Below are positions 44,239-56,400 of a stretch of DNA of 64,000 nucleotides, piece by piece (the first letter of the stretch is position 1; the number at the start of each line of letters is the position of its first letter). Origin of the DNA: Multifurca ochricompacta (lineage: Eukaryota > Basidiomycota > Agaricomycetes > Russulales > Russulaceae); NCBI GenBank assembly GCA_022496185.1, contig WTXG01000131.1, forward strand, positions 1 to 64,000, written 5' to 3'. The notes under the pieces were generated by a model, which saw only the letters and a list, made by a program, of their open reading frames with translations, made no database searches and was not told where the DNA came from. Made by a program: the position numbers and the translations under genes.

Positions 44239-45526
44239 TGTCAAACAATCATGCTGCTGGTTATACTGACTGCGGTTAGTAGCGTGTTAGGCTAGAAAGA
44301 CAAGTATACTTCAGAGGTTGAAGAAACTCTGTATTAACTATACTACTGACCTAGAAAGACAAGTATCTACAAGAGACATTAGTCAAAGGAAAGTAGAAAG
44401 TATAGTAAGACTTACACTTCAGAGGTTGAAGAAACTCTGAAGTGAAAGAGATGAAACAGACACCCTTATATACCCATAGGGGCCAGGGGAAATGTGTTGA
44501 ACAGGCATGAGGCGCAGCATACTGACTGTAGAAGTTAGCAGGTTAAGCTAGACAAAGACAAGTTACTTCAGATGTTAGAAGAACTCTAGATTACTATCTA
44601 CTGACCTAGACAAAGACAAGTTCTATATACAAGAGTTAGTCTTAAGGTATGATAGAGAGTAAAGTAAAAGGAACTTACACTTCAGATGTTAGAAGAACTC
44701 TGAAGTGTAGAAGACGAAACAGACACCCTTATATACCTTCAAGGGAGGTCTGTGCGCACTGGGAATAAGTCCACAAGTGCCGGAAAAAGTCCAAACAATA
44801 AACATGAGGGAGAAAGGCCATTGGCCACTACAGAAATCACATGTTACATGATGTATCAGTCAGCTACTGCGGAATGTGAGAAAGAAAGTAATAATGATAG
44901 TGTAAAAAGTGTCAAACAATCATGCTGCTAGTTATACTGACTGTGGTTAGTAGCATGTGAGGCTAGAAAGACAAGTATACTTCAGAGGTTGAAGAAACTC
45001 TGTTACAACTATACTACTGACCTAGAAAGACAAGTATCTACAAGAGACGTTAGTCAAAGGAAAGTAAAGAGTATAGTAAGACTTACACTTCAGAGGTTGA
45101 AGAAACTCTGTTACAACTATACTACTGACCTAGAAAGACAAGTATCTACAAGAGACGTTAGTCAAAGGAAAGTAAAGAGTATAGTAAGACTTACACTTCA
45201 GAGGTTGAAGAAACTCTGAAGTGGAAGAGACAAAACAGACACCCTTATATACCCATGGGGGCCAGGGGAAATGGTCTGTGCGCACTGGGAATAAGTCCAC
45301 AAGTGCCAGACAATAAACAGAGAGGGATAAAGGCCATTGGCCAAAGAGATATCACATGCTTACAGCGCATTACTAAGTCCATCACTAATCAGCTGAGTAA
45401 GGTGAGAAAGAAATGTAATAAAGATAACATAAAAAGTCCGATACTCCGGAATCTAATCTAATCTAATCTACAGCTGAAGCGAACCTTAGATGCCTGAAGC
45501 ATCTCCAGACACGTCCTGTGTCAACA
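44239..45526 (-). repeat. Mosaic of Copia-2 and Copia-1 type LTRs
   Basis: Three pieces in a row: 44239-44492, a partial Copia-2 LTR starting TGTCAAAC; 44493-44909, a diverged Copia-1-type LTR in reverse, lacking its last part; and 44910-45526, a complete Copia-2 LTR ending TCAACA, with an extra 108-bp unit. The right border cuts into the Copia-2a integrase. The pentanucleotide run (TCTAA)n is at about 45453. The two LTR types share motifs and are sister families. The arrangement looks like repeated LTR insertion and recombination. Confidence 0.75.
44980..45218 (-). repeat. 108-bp tandem duplication inside a Copia-2 LTR
   Basis: Two copies (44980-45087 and 45088-45195) that look identical, plus a 23-bp partial third copy starting CTTCAGAGGTTGAAG at 45196. 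Other Copia-2 LTRs have one unit bounded by the same 23-bp repeat, so unequal exchange between these short repeats explains it. Confidence 0.88.
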
Positions 45527-47561
45527 GTTTGTTCCCAACCAGAAGCTCAAGTGGAGTTTTCCACTTATTAGAACAGATGGGAGTTCTGTTATATATATGA
45601 CATGCTGTCTCAACAGCACACTCCCAGAAGCCAAGAGACAGGCCAGCATCGTGCAGCATGCTAGTGCCTTTTTCCATAATGGTTCTATTGAATCTCTCAG
45701 CCCTTCCATTCTGTTGTGGACTATACAGCATCGTAAGTTTATGCTCTATGCCATAATCTTCAAGCATTGCCTTCAGCGCCTTGTTCACATACTTGCCACC
45801 ACGATCTGTATGAAGACACTTGATTTTATGATTAAATTTATTTTCCAGTAGTGTCTTTAGTTTATTAAAAACTGGTGTGAACAGATCCTTTGATTTCATT
45901 GGAACAATTAAAGCATATCTGCTAAAATCGTCCAAGAAAGTGGCAAAGTATAGATTCCCTTGTATAGAACTGCACTGCAAGGGACCTACAAGATCACTAT
46001 GAAGGATCTCAAGGGGGGCTGATGCGCGCTTTGAAGATGGGGGAAATGGAAGATGATGGGACTTCCCCATTTCACAGCCATAACATGGCTTGTCTTCCAC
46101 TTGGCTATCATTAATTTTGAGGCCTTTAACCGCCTCAGGAGCATATCTTTTCAGGGCTTCTTTAGACATATGGCCCATTCTTTGATGCCAGATATTTAGT
46201 GAGGCAGATGCAGATGTATGGATACTGTTTAGGACATGTTTGCCTAGTACCCAATACAATTTGCCAAACTTCCATGCTTCTGCTATAATATTATTGCCAT
46301 ATTTTATTGTTGCCTTCTTATTATCAAAGAACACAGTTGCCCCTTTTTCTACTAGGGCACTGGTGGAGAGTATTTTATGTCCTCCAGGCATGTGAAGCAC
46401 ATTGCTCAATTCCAAGTCGAAACCTTGATTGGTCCTGATGACCACAGTGCCAACTCCACTTGTTTTGACTATGGAGTTGTCACCCAGTGATACTTCATGG
46501 GTCATGTCGACTTTATATGTATCAAAGTCTTCAAGGTTGGGACTGAAATGAGCTGTTGCTCCACTATCAAGCATCCAATAATCTGAGTTGTTGTCCAGAT
46601 TATAGGAGTGAACATAAAGGCGAATTCGAGGTGCTTCTTGCACCTCCTCTATTTTGCCACTACCATTAACTACGGTGGCTATAGTATGTACATGTTGGGC
46701 CTCAGCCCTCTTCTTGTTCCCTGCCTTGCCTTTTTTGGCATTTTCCAGGTCCTTCTTCTTCTTTGCGCAAGCATTGGACTTGTGTCCAGGCTTTTGGCAA
46801 TAGAAGCAGACCACCCCTTGTGAACCAGGGGCAGCAGCGGGAAGTGGTGATAAATTTATAGGTTTTTTTGACTTGACAGGTGCAGCCTTTGACAGGACTG
46901 CACTACCACTTCCCGATGGACCAGCCAGATGACTCTCCTCATTTAGGAACCTCTGCACAAGGTCCTGAGGAGAAAGTCGCTCCGGATCACCAGAGGCTAG
47001 TATGGAGCCAGCTATGGTGCTGTAGGAGTCAGGGAGAGCTTTCAACAAGATAAAGCTCATCTGGAGGTCATTGACCTCCATCCCGTTCTCCCTAAGGGTA
47101 CTCCTGGCATCCAGGACCTTTTGTAGTTGGGTCCTGAAAGACTGTCCTTCATCCAAACGGAAGGACACCAGGGCAAGCCACAAATTATACATGGCCATGC
47201 TCCCTACAGCACCATAAAGCCGTTCCAACTTACTATACTTCTCAAAAAGAGAAGGATAGTCGGCATCAGAGGTTACTTGAGAGTAAACCTCCTGGGTTAC
47301 ATTAAGATAGAGTAGCCCAATTAACATTTCCTCTTCTCCCATCCATTCCCTAAGGATGGGATCAATGACTTCCTTCTGCATTTTCTCCTTCTCCTCTTTA
47401 TCTTCAGGGAGCAAGGGCATATCAGGGTAGGCCATAATAATGTGCCTCCTGAGCCCATTCATCCTTAGAAGGGCATTGAAGTTGGCAGACCAAACCTGCC
47501 AGTTTGACCCATCGAGGCGCTCCATCTTGGAGGAGGGAGGGAAGACAATTGAGGACGGCAT
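45527..47561 (-). pseudogene. Copia-2a gag-pol, open but truncated in integrase
   Basis: About 678 uninterrupted codons from the ATG at 47561 (MPSSIVFPPSSKMERLDGSNW). Order: Copia-type gag (FLNEESHLAGPSG), zinc knuckle CFYCQKPGHKSNAC, protease (YWMLDSGATAHF), GAG-pre-integrase (WHQRMGHMSKEALKRYA; zinc CYGCEMGKSH), integrase core (HSDLVGPLQC, LHTDRGGKYVN, NGRAERFNRT). The frame is cut at LELLVGNK by the LTR block on the left, so RT and RNase H are missing. In-frame TTG codons precede the ATG, but the ATG aligns with Copia-1. No stop or frameshift, so the decay is by truncation. Confidence 0.92.
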
Positions 47562-48500
47562 TTTTGAGATGTTATAAAAGTTCCTGGTTCCAAGGAGCAA
47601 TTAGAACCAGTGCCCAGGTCTTGCTTAAGAGTGCCACCCCATACTGTGGCACTATGCTTCAGAACCTAAAAAGGTCCTGCCTTTGTTGTGCGACTTTCTA
47701 GGTATAGTAAAGCTGTCTAGCGCAATCCTGCAACTAGACATAAGCTCTGGTAGACTAGCCAGAGTGTCTAGTGTAGTCAGGACTGGGAGTCATGTCATGG
47801 AGGAGCCAACCGCAAGTTCCATTAGAGACAAAGGGTGTATAGCCCTTCCTCTAATGCTGGTGGTGGAGTCCATGATTAAGCCCTAGATGATTGGGGCCAT
47901 GACTGAGTAGATGACAAGTCTGTCTCTGGTAGGGCATGGTTACCCTACAAAGGCAATGAATACTTATGCCCAGAGATGAAGACTATATCTACTATGTATA
48001 GACTATAGTAGTGCAGCCTACTTGTATCGAGCCCAAGTGTCATGGGAGTGACTACCCATGCCTTGTTCTAGACCCTAAACTCCACATGCAGGTCGCTAAA
48101 CCCGGCTTACAGATAGAGCCAAGCATTGACTGGACTTAAAGCCACAAGCTTCTGGCTATAGGCCTACTAAGACTAACTATGGGATGAAAACCCAGCTACA
48201 ACTAAGAAATTACTAATACCTAGTGCGCACTCAAGGAGCTCAAGATGTTTCACCTGCTTAGGGTCCCTCATCATCTTTTGCAAGAACCCCAAAGGGCTAG
48301 CCAAACAGTTCAGGATGAGCAGTAAACTGCATCATCCTGTGGGGTGTTAAGGTGCACAGACAGTAAATAAGAAAGCTCACAGGAAGAAAGCAGTGGGAAA
48401 GACTTTGAAGCTTTTTGTGAGCTTGAAGTGCGAAAAGTGAGTTGGGCTGTAATGAACAAAAGGGAGTTACAGATCAGTATGAGCGGCAGGGCCCATAACC
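47562..48500 (-). other. Copia-2a untranslated leader and primer-binding site
   Basis: About 940 bp with no ORF of note between LTR and gag. Directly next to the LTR the - strand reads GGTTATGGGCCCTG (48500-48487), matching the anticodon arm of initiator tRNA-Met and the Copia-1 site. Blocks of the leader, such as GATTGGGGCCATGACT, are shared with the Copia-1 leader. Confidence 0.75.
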
Positions 48501-48681
48501 TGTCAAACAATCATGCTGCTGGTTATACTGACTGTGGTTAGTAGCGGTGAAGCTAGAAAGACAAGTATACTTCAGAGGTTGAAGAAACTCTATTACAACT
48601 ATACTACTGACCTAGAAAGACAAGTATCTACAGGAGATGTTAGTCAAAGGAAAGTAAAAGTATAGTAAGACTTACACTTCA

Positions 48682-49183
48682 TGTTGAACACAGAAGATGT
48701 TTGGTGATGCTTCAGGCATCAGGTGATTAGATTAGCTACTTTGTAGATTAGATTAGATACCGGAGTTTCGGACTATTTACAATATCATTATTACTTTCTT
48801 TCTCACATTCTGCAGTAGCTGACTGATGCACCAGATAACATGTGATTTCTGTAGTGGCCAATGGCCTTTCTCCCTCATGTTTATTGTTTGGACTTTGTCC
48901 GGCACTTGTGGACTTATTCCCAGTGCACAGACCACCTCTTGATTAGTATATAAGGGTGTCTACTTCGTCTCTTACACTTCAGAGTTTCTTCTACCTCTGA
49001 AGCGTAAGTTCCTACTCTACTATCTATCATACCTTAAGACTAACTCTTGTATATAGGACTTGTCTTTGTCTAGGTCAGTAGTATAGTATTATAGAGTTTC
49101 TTCTACCTCTGAAGCGACTTGTCTTTGTCTAGCCTAACCCGCTAACCACACAGTCAGTATGCTGCGCACATGCCTGTTTCACA
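48682..49183 (+). repeat. Copia-1 5' LTR
   Basis: 502 bp, TGTTGAACACAG...TTTCACA, with TATATAA boxes near 48947. Confidence 0.95.
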
Positions 49184-49204
49184 GGTTATGGGCCCTGAGC
49201 ACGC
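49184..49204 (+). other. Copia-1 primer-binding site, half-tRNA-iMet type
   Basis: GGTTATGGGCCCTGAGCACG begins right after the LTR. Its complement contains GGGCCCATAACC, the anticodon stem-loop of eukaryotic initiator tRNA-Met with its CAT anticodon. Drosophila copia and yeast Ty5 are primed by a cleaved half of this tRNA. The exact local tRNA sequence is not available here. Confidence 0.75.
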
Positions 49205-50118
49205 TTAACTGATCTGTTTATTTCTTTTGATCAGTCCAAAACTTTCATCAAAGCTCACCAGCTTCAAGACCTCTTCTTTCCCAATCAGTCTTACAGTGAG
49301 CTTCGATTTCCCTTATCCCCTTGCCCTTAACTGTCCACAAGGTGGTGCACTTTATGTGCCCACCTTGATCTGTCTGGCTAGTCCCTCAGGGGATTCTTGC
49401 GAAAGGTGATGAGGGACCCTAAGCGGGTGAAACACCTTGAGTTCCTCATGTGTGCTCTAAGTAAATAGTATTCATAGTTTTAGCTGGGTTTTTGTCCCAT
49501 CCATAGTCTTATTAGGCCCCTTGCCCAGAAGGCTTGGAGCTATAGGTTCAGTCAATGCTTGGCTCGATCCATAAGCCAGGTTTAGCGACCTGCTGGTAGA
49601 GTTTAGGGTCTAGAACAAGGCATGGGTAGTCACTCCCATGACGCTTGGGCTCGATACAAGTAGGCTTGAACTACTATAGTATTTACACAGTAGCTAGAGG
49701 GTTTCGTCTCTGGGCAGAAGTACCCGCTGCTTTCATTGGGGGTTCGCCCCAACCAGAGGAAACCTAATAGTCTACTATAGTCATGGCCCCAATCATCTAG
49801 GGCTTAATCATGGACTCCACCACCAGCACTAGAGGAAGGGCTCTATACCCTTTGTCTCTAGTGGAACTTGCGGTTGGCTCCTCCATGACATGACTCCCCA
49901 TCTATTTACACAATGTCCCCCTGATGTGGGCTTAGGACTTGTTGTAGATGGCGCTAGACAGCCTACTATACTACTTAGAAGTCACACATTAGAGGCAGGA
50001 CTTTCTTAAGTTCTGAAGCATAGCACCACAGAATGGATGGGCCCTCTTCAATGAGACCTGGACAACTGGTTCTAATTGCTCCTTGGAACCAGGATCAACC
50101 TTTTTAAAATCATCTCAA
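49205..50118 (+). other. Copia-1 untranslated leader
   Basis: About 0.9 kb without a supported ORF. It shares blocks with the Copia-2 leaders (for example near 49781-49890), so part of it is conserved, possibly for packaging or translation. A stem-like CATGGGTAGTCACTCCCATG lies near 49621. Confidence 0.6.
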
Positions 50119-51600
50119 ATGTCTTCCATCGTCTTCCCCCCTACTTTCAAGTTTGATAAACTTGATGGCTCCAACTGGCAACAGTGGTCGGTGTCTTTCA
50201 CCGCCCTGTTGAGGATAAATGGAATGAAGAGGCACATCACGCATGATGCCCCTGAATTCCTGAACCCTCCCAAGCCAGAGGATGGAGAAAAGGATGACAA
50301 GTATGCCAAGCGCTTCACACTTTGGTCGGAGCCAATGTACCTTGAATGGAACAGGGTGGAGGAAGTCCTCATGGGAGTTCTGGTGATGGTCACATCACCG
50401 GAAACATACTCCCAGATAGCCTCTGACAGAACTTATCCTTCTGTCAATGCCAAGTATGAGCGTTTGGAATCGCTCTACGGCTCAGTAGGAAGCATGGCCA
50501 CCTACAACTTGTGGTGTTCTGTATCCTCCTTCCGCTTGGAAGAAGGAAAGCAATTCAGACCCCAGTTGCAGCATGTGTTGGATGTGAGGAGTACTCTCAA
50601 GGAAAATGGGATGGAGATCTCAGATCTCCAGTTGAGCTTTATTTTGCTCCAATCCCTACCTCCATCCTACTCAGCCATTGCTGGCTCAATCCTGGCGTCA
50701 GGTCCTCCTGACTGCCTTTCCCCTCAGGACCTTGTACAAAGGTTCCTAAATGAGGAAAGCCGACTTGCCGGCCCCGCAGGAAGTGGTGTTGGGGCTGCCC
50801 TTAACAAGGCAGCCCATGTCAACAAAAACAAAAATAAAAAACAAGTAACTTTCACGCCACCTCCTGCAGGTGCATCATCGTCCAATGATGTCACCTGCTT
50901 CTATTGCCAGAAGCCAGGCCACAAGGCAAATGAATGTCGGCAAAGGAAACAGGACAGAGCCAATGCTGATGCAGGCAAAAAGGGCAACAAGAGGAAGGGG
51001 CAAGGCCCCAGTGTACATAATAACTCCACACAAGTAGCTACCATAGTTAATGGTAGTGGCAGAATACAGGAGGTGCATGAGACACCTCGTATTTCACTTT
51101 ATATGATGACCGAACATACACAAGAAGTTGATGATGGCAGCAATCCTTGGATGATGGACAGTGGAGCCACCACCCATTTCACACCATACTTAGATGATTT
51201 CTCTGAGTACTTCCCACACAAGGGGCACTCAGTGACAATTGGTGATGGATCCGTAGTCCAAGTCGAAGGAACAGGCAAAGTCATACTCAAAACTCGAAAT
51301 AATTATGAGTTAGAGTTAAATAATGTCTTTTATATGCCTGGCAGTGAAAGAATACTGTTGACAAGCTGCATCACAGACAAAGGCGGTTCAGTGGAATTCT
51401 CTCCATCTGAGGTCAAAATAAAGTACAATAATACAATTATAGCGGAAGGTGTCAAGGCTATGGGACTCTATTGGGTCTTTGGGAAAACAATGCAGAACTT
51501 AAATACTGCTTCCCACAAATCTGCATCAACTAGCCTTGAAACCTGGCATTTGCGCATGGGTCATATGTCTAAAGAGGCCCTCAAAAGACATGCTCCTAAG

Positions 51601-52179
51601 TGTTACGTCCGGTGTGAGACGTTCTGCACGACTTGTGCGACGGCGTTGTTCGTGTGTTCAGATAAGAGGCCAATAGGACCTCTTGGAGTTTCAGTGGGAG
51701 AGTCAAAGTCAAAGGGGCCGTTCCCTAGTGACAATGTTGAGCGGAAAGTGCCGAAAGCACTGAGATGATCGAGTCAAAGGGTTCAAGGGAGAGTCCGAAA
51801 GACCAACACCGATGTATTCAATAAGTCGAGTCTGGGGTCTACAACGTAGTTACAGCGGACTTATATACGTAATCGAATGGGCATCTATAGATAAGATAAC
51901 GGAGTCAAGTGGGTCCAAATATACGGAAGCAGACGGCGTAGAGTCGAGCTTCTGATAGGGAATTAAGTAAGTGTCCGGTCGTAGCGATAAGGGATAAGAG
52001 ATAAGAGTCCAAACATGAGTACAGTAACATAAGCATGGACAAAGACAGTCATGGGGAAGGAAGCAGGGCATGTGAAGGATCCCACGATGGAGACGTGATC
52101 TGATAATGTAAAGTAGGCGGCAAGGAAGGGTCGTCGTTGGGTAGGAGAAAGAAAAGAGGAAAAGACGGGGTTCATAACA
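51601..52179 (-). repeat. Gypsy-D3 3' LTR
   Basis: 579 bp; the purine tract (AGAAGAGGGGGTGA on the - strand) is at 52180-52193. Confidence 0.95.
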
Positions 52180-52210
52180 TCACCCCCTCTTCTGGTTCTA
52201 GCAGACCCGG

Positions 52211-53406
52211 CTAGAAACGACTCGTACCGTCATCATCCTGTACCAACTCCAAATAATCGTCGGCTACATTACGATCATCCATCGTGTAATTCTCCTTGTC
52301 GGAATCCTGCGGACATTGGTGGGTGCGAAGGAAGCCGTATGGACCGCGGTGACCACATAGGCGGCACATGTCGTGGATTGGACAGTCCAACTCGCGATGC
52401 CCCGAGTTGTGGCGGAGGCACTTACCGCACCACCCCGATGGATTGACGATTGTTGGGGCAACTCCCACACGGCGAAAGATGCAGAACCGGCTCCAGTGGA
52501 GGTTGCTGCGACAATGCCAGCACCACTTGCGGTTCAAGGGGCAGTTCCAGCTGATGTGATACTTACTATCGCATCGCCAGCACGTCTCTCCATGAGGGTT
52601 CTCATGCATCCGAGGCATTTCGAATCGGTTCGGTATCAGCCTCGGGCAGCTCCTAATGATCGTGGGGGAGGGGTCGTGCATACGTGTCGGCGTACCGTTC
52701 GGCAATCGTCTGATACGCGTCTCCTATCTCCAGCCTCTTCCTAATCTCCACCAACTCCTGTTCCACTTGGAACATCCCATTCATCAGCCTTGCCATCATC
52801 TTCGCGTGCTCTTTATATGTTTATTGAGCGTTGTGCGCAATGTCAAAGTCTTCCGCAGTCTCATTACCTCAGCTTTGAGACACGGAAGGCGCATATCGTT
52901 GAGCACTTCGTCGATGGCGAAGGCGCGGGAGTCCTCGGCAGCCAGGTGTCCGAGCTGCTCGTCAGTCATCGTGTGGTGGAGACGTCCCATATACCTTTCT
53001 TCTAAGTAGACCGGGGCCCCATAGACAGGGCCATCTTTCTTCATACACCCGGCGACATCCATTCCTCCGTTGGTATAGAATATATATTTGGCGATGGCAG
53101 TGGTTCCGTCAGCCATGGTGATCTCGAGAGGGAAATAGGTCGAAGAGTTGGGGTTGTTGGAAAAGAAGGGAAATTCGGGCACCTCGTCATCCAACTCCAT
53201 GCCCAGCAGATCATTCGGATGTGGCTCTTCATTGTGTTCGAAATCGTCGTTCGGGTTCGGGGACTGGTTTTTAACTCGGGCTTCGGCTGCCTCATAATCA
53301 ATGGGGGAAGAGGGCGTGTGGAGGGATGAGCAGAGGGGAAGTTCTCGACAACTACAGTGGTGGCTGTGAAGGCATCAACGGCAGCGTTGGCAGCGACAAA
53401 AGACAT
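52211..53406 (-). pseudogene. Gypsy-D3 ORF3, tandem zinc-knuckle protein, frameshifted
   Basis: ATG at 53406 (MSFVAANAAVDAFTATTVVV) lies 75 nt downstream of the pol stop. Frameshifts near 53312, about 52815 and about 52690 break it into three open parts. Preserved blocks are YFPLEITMADGTTAIAKYIF, LPCLKAEVMRLRKTLTLR, CWRCDSKYHISWNC, CWHCRSNLHWSRFC, CGKCLRHNSGHRELDC, CRLCGHRGPYGFLRTHQC and the acidic tail ending DDDGTSRF. All zinc ligands of all four motifs are kept although the frame is broken, which suggests recent loss. Confidence 0.85.
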
Positions 53407-53480
53407 GATAGATTGGATGGTGTTAGAACGTTGCTGGGAGAGCATGTACTGGGGAATTAACAGGGTCTGAGGCACTTCTT

Positions 53481-56400
53481 TTAAGCATTCTTCGGCGCTT
53501 CTGGGTGTCGGATGTGGAACTCCGAGATAAGGTCCGGGGCAAAGATATCCCCAGCTGGTTCCCACGAACTGTCAGAGTCTGGGAATCCCTTCCACTTGAT
53601 TAGGTAGTACAATCTGCGCCCTCGGCCTTGTCGCTTGGAGTCGAGAACTCGTTCCACTTCCCACTCTTCTTCGCCATCGATAAGGTCAGGTGGAGGTCTC
53701 GGGAAGTTCTCTCCGTGAATGGAGGTTTCCCTGTAAGGGGTCAGAAGCTTGGCATGGAAGACCGGGTGGATCTTCCATTTCGGCAGCAACTTCAATTCAT
53801 ATGATACGTCTGACAGCTTCCTTGTGATCTGGAAGGGTCCGTGACGTCGGGGCACTAGTTTGGCCGAGGGGTGTGACGTGTGAATGTTCCTGCCCTCAAG
53901 CCATACCCAGTCATTGGTCCGATAAGGTGTGAATGTGCTTGGCTGTGCTGTCAGGAGTTGTTGTGCCTTTACCAGATTCTCATTGGCTGATTGTCGCAGT
54001 TCTTCCCATTGGCTTATCCGTTCGGTTGCCGACGGGACGTTGGTAGGCTTATCTGTCCATGTGGTGCATGGGGTCCAGCCCATGATAAGGGAAAAAGGGG
54101 TGGCTTTTGTCGTGCCATTGGGCCACGAGTTGTGGGCAAACTCCGCGGTTGATAGCCATTCTGCCCAGTCATCTTGCCTGCTGTTGCACCAGAATCGGAG
54201 GTACTGTTCTAGCCATTGGTTCGTTCGTTCAGACTGTCCATCCGTTTGGGGATGGTATGCTGTAGAGATGTTTTGCATGATGTCCAACGTTTTGCATAGG
54301 GCCTTTGCAAATGCCGATGTGAAGCGGGTATCCCTATCAGAGATGATCTTCTTGGGGAGCCCGTAGTGATGGTATACGTGGTCCAGGTACAGTTTTGCCA
54401 CTCCTTCGGCTGTGATGGTTTCATTACAGGGGATAAAGAGGGCCGCTTTGGAGCAATCATGATCTGTGATTGTGAGGATAGTGTCGAAGCCTTGTGATTT
54501 AGGCAGTTTGACAATGAAGTCCATGGCAACGGTCTGGAACGGAGTTGACACGGTGGGAGTGATGGGGTACAGTGGTGGAACTTTCGGGTGCGTGTTCACC
54601 TTGTTTGCTTGACATGCCGCACATCCTTGTACGTAGCTTTCAATGTCCTTTTTCATATTGGGCCACCAGTAGTCTCGTTTGGCCAAGGCATAGGTGTTGG
54701 CGATGCCAGGATGGCCAGCGGAGGGAAGGTCGTGATGAAAATGGATCACCCCCCTCTTAATGTTGTCGCCACTGGTGACAACGAGTCGATCCCCATCCTT
54801 CCACCAAAGACCATCAATTTTCTTTAAATTGTGAGCATCGGCCCATGAAAGGCATAGGTCTTGGTTCATATTTTGGGAAACCTGTGCCCACAGGTCCATG
54901 TCGTGGAGACTGACTACGGCCGTTTTTGCAAAAACTTCTTCCGGGAGGACAGTGATGTCATTGTTGTCGTCCTCTCCTGTATGCATGTCTGGCCTTCGTG
55001 ACAGTGCATCTGCTCTAGCGTTCTGGCTCCCTGCGATGTGTTTCAGCGTAAAGTTATATTCTTCTAACTCCAAGACCTCTCGCGCCACGCGTCGACTAAT
55101 TTTATGGGGTTCCTTCCAATATAATAGATTGGAATGGTCAGTGTGGATGATGGTCTTGTGCGGGGTCCCTGCCAGGTAGGGTCGCCAGTGTCGCAATGCC
55201 TTGACTATGGCTAAGAGCTCTCTATCCCAGATATCATAGTTCCTTTCGGCTGGGGAGAAGGTTTCGGAGTAGTATGCCACTGGGTGAAGTATTTGTGCAG
55301 CATTTCTTTGATACAATACTGCTCCGTTCGCAAAGTGAGAGGCGTCCACCTCTAGTTCAAAGGGGTGACTCAGATCTGGCTGAATGAGTACTGGTTCTGA
55401 CCCGACAAGGTTCCTGATCCGTTCAAATGCCTGCTGCTGTGCTGTACCCCAATACCATGGTGCATCCTTTTTCAGTAGGTCGTTCAAGGGTCGCGCTACG
55501 CCTGAAAATCCCTTGACGAATCGTCGGTAGAAGTTGCAGAATCCAATGAATGACCAGACGTCTTTGACACAGGTTGGCACCGGCCATTCTCGGATTCCTT
55601 GTACTTTAATGGGGTCCATACGCACTCGTCCTCCTTCCAGGATGACTCCTAGGTACTCGACACTCCGCTGCTCAAAGGAACACTTGGCAGGCTTGAGATA
55701 CAGGTCATGTTCTTGTAATATGTCCAGCACCTGGTGCACTCGGTCTCGATGGTGATCTAAATTGTCTGAGGTAGCGACCAGGATGTCATCCATGTAGACC
55801 ACTACTTCTCCCGTGAGAATGAGATCGCAGAAGATGTGATTCATCATAGACTGGAATGTTGCCGGCGAATTCGTGAGACCAAAGAACATGACATTGGGTT
55901 CGAACAACCCTTGATTCGTCTTGAACGCTGCCTTGCACTGATCACCTTCCTTGATTCTAACATTGTTGTAGCCCCACCGCACATCCATTTTTGAGAAGAG
56001 AGATTTATCCCTCATAGTGTCGATGAGTTCAGAGATGAGCGGCAGGGGGTAGGCATTTTTCACAGTGTATGCATTGATTCGTCGATAGTCCTGAACCGGC
56101 CGCAGCTTGCCATCCTTCTTCTTGATAAAGAAGAAGGGCGAGGCGTACTGCGATTTGGATGGGCGAATGTAACCTTTGGCCAAATGTTCTTCGAGGAATT
56201 CTGTTAACGCTACCTGCTCCGACTGGGACAGTGGGTAGATTTTGCAATCTATGGCGGTCGGTGTATCCGGGAGTAGGTCTATGGCATGGTCCCATGGTCT
56301 GGAGGGTGGAAAGCGCTGGGATTCTTCCTCGGAAAATACCTTCCAATGCCGATGGTAGGTGTTTGGTACTATGTCGCTGTATGTCTTTTCTGTCTGTCCC

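Noticed and set aside
44989..45219. Frame encoding a perfectly repeated peptide
   Set aside because: It is the 108-bp LTR duplication, whose length is a multiple of three; single-unit LTRs have no such gene.
44910..45526. Copia-2 LTR as a simple insertion into the Copia-2a integrase with a 5-bp duplication
   Set aside because: Right flank GTTTG does not match the left flank AAAAG, so the left side was rearranged.
50083..50118. Upstream start of Copia-1 gag at TTG (and the similar TTG-type start in Copia-2a at 47600)
   Set aside because: The ATG at 50119 begins the region conserved between the two Copia families; the upstream residues are less conserved.
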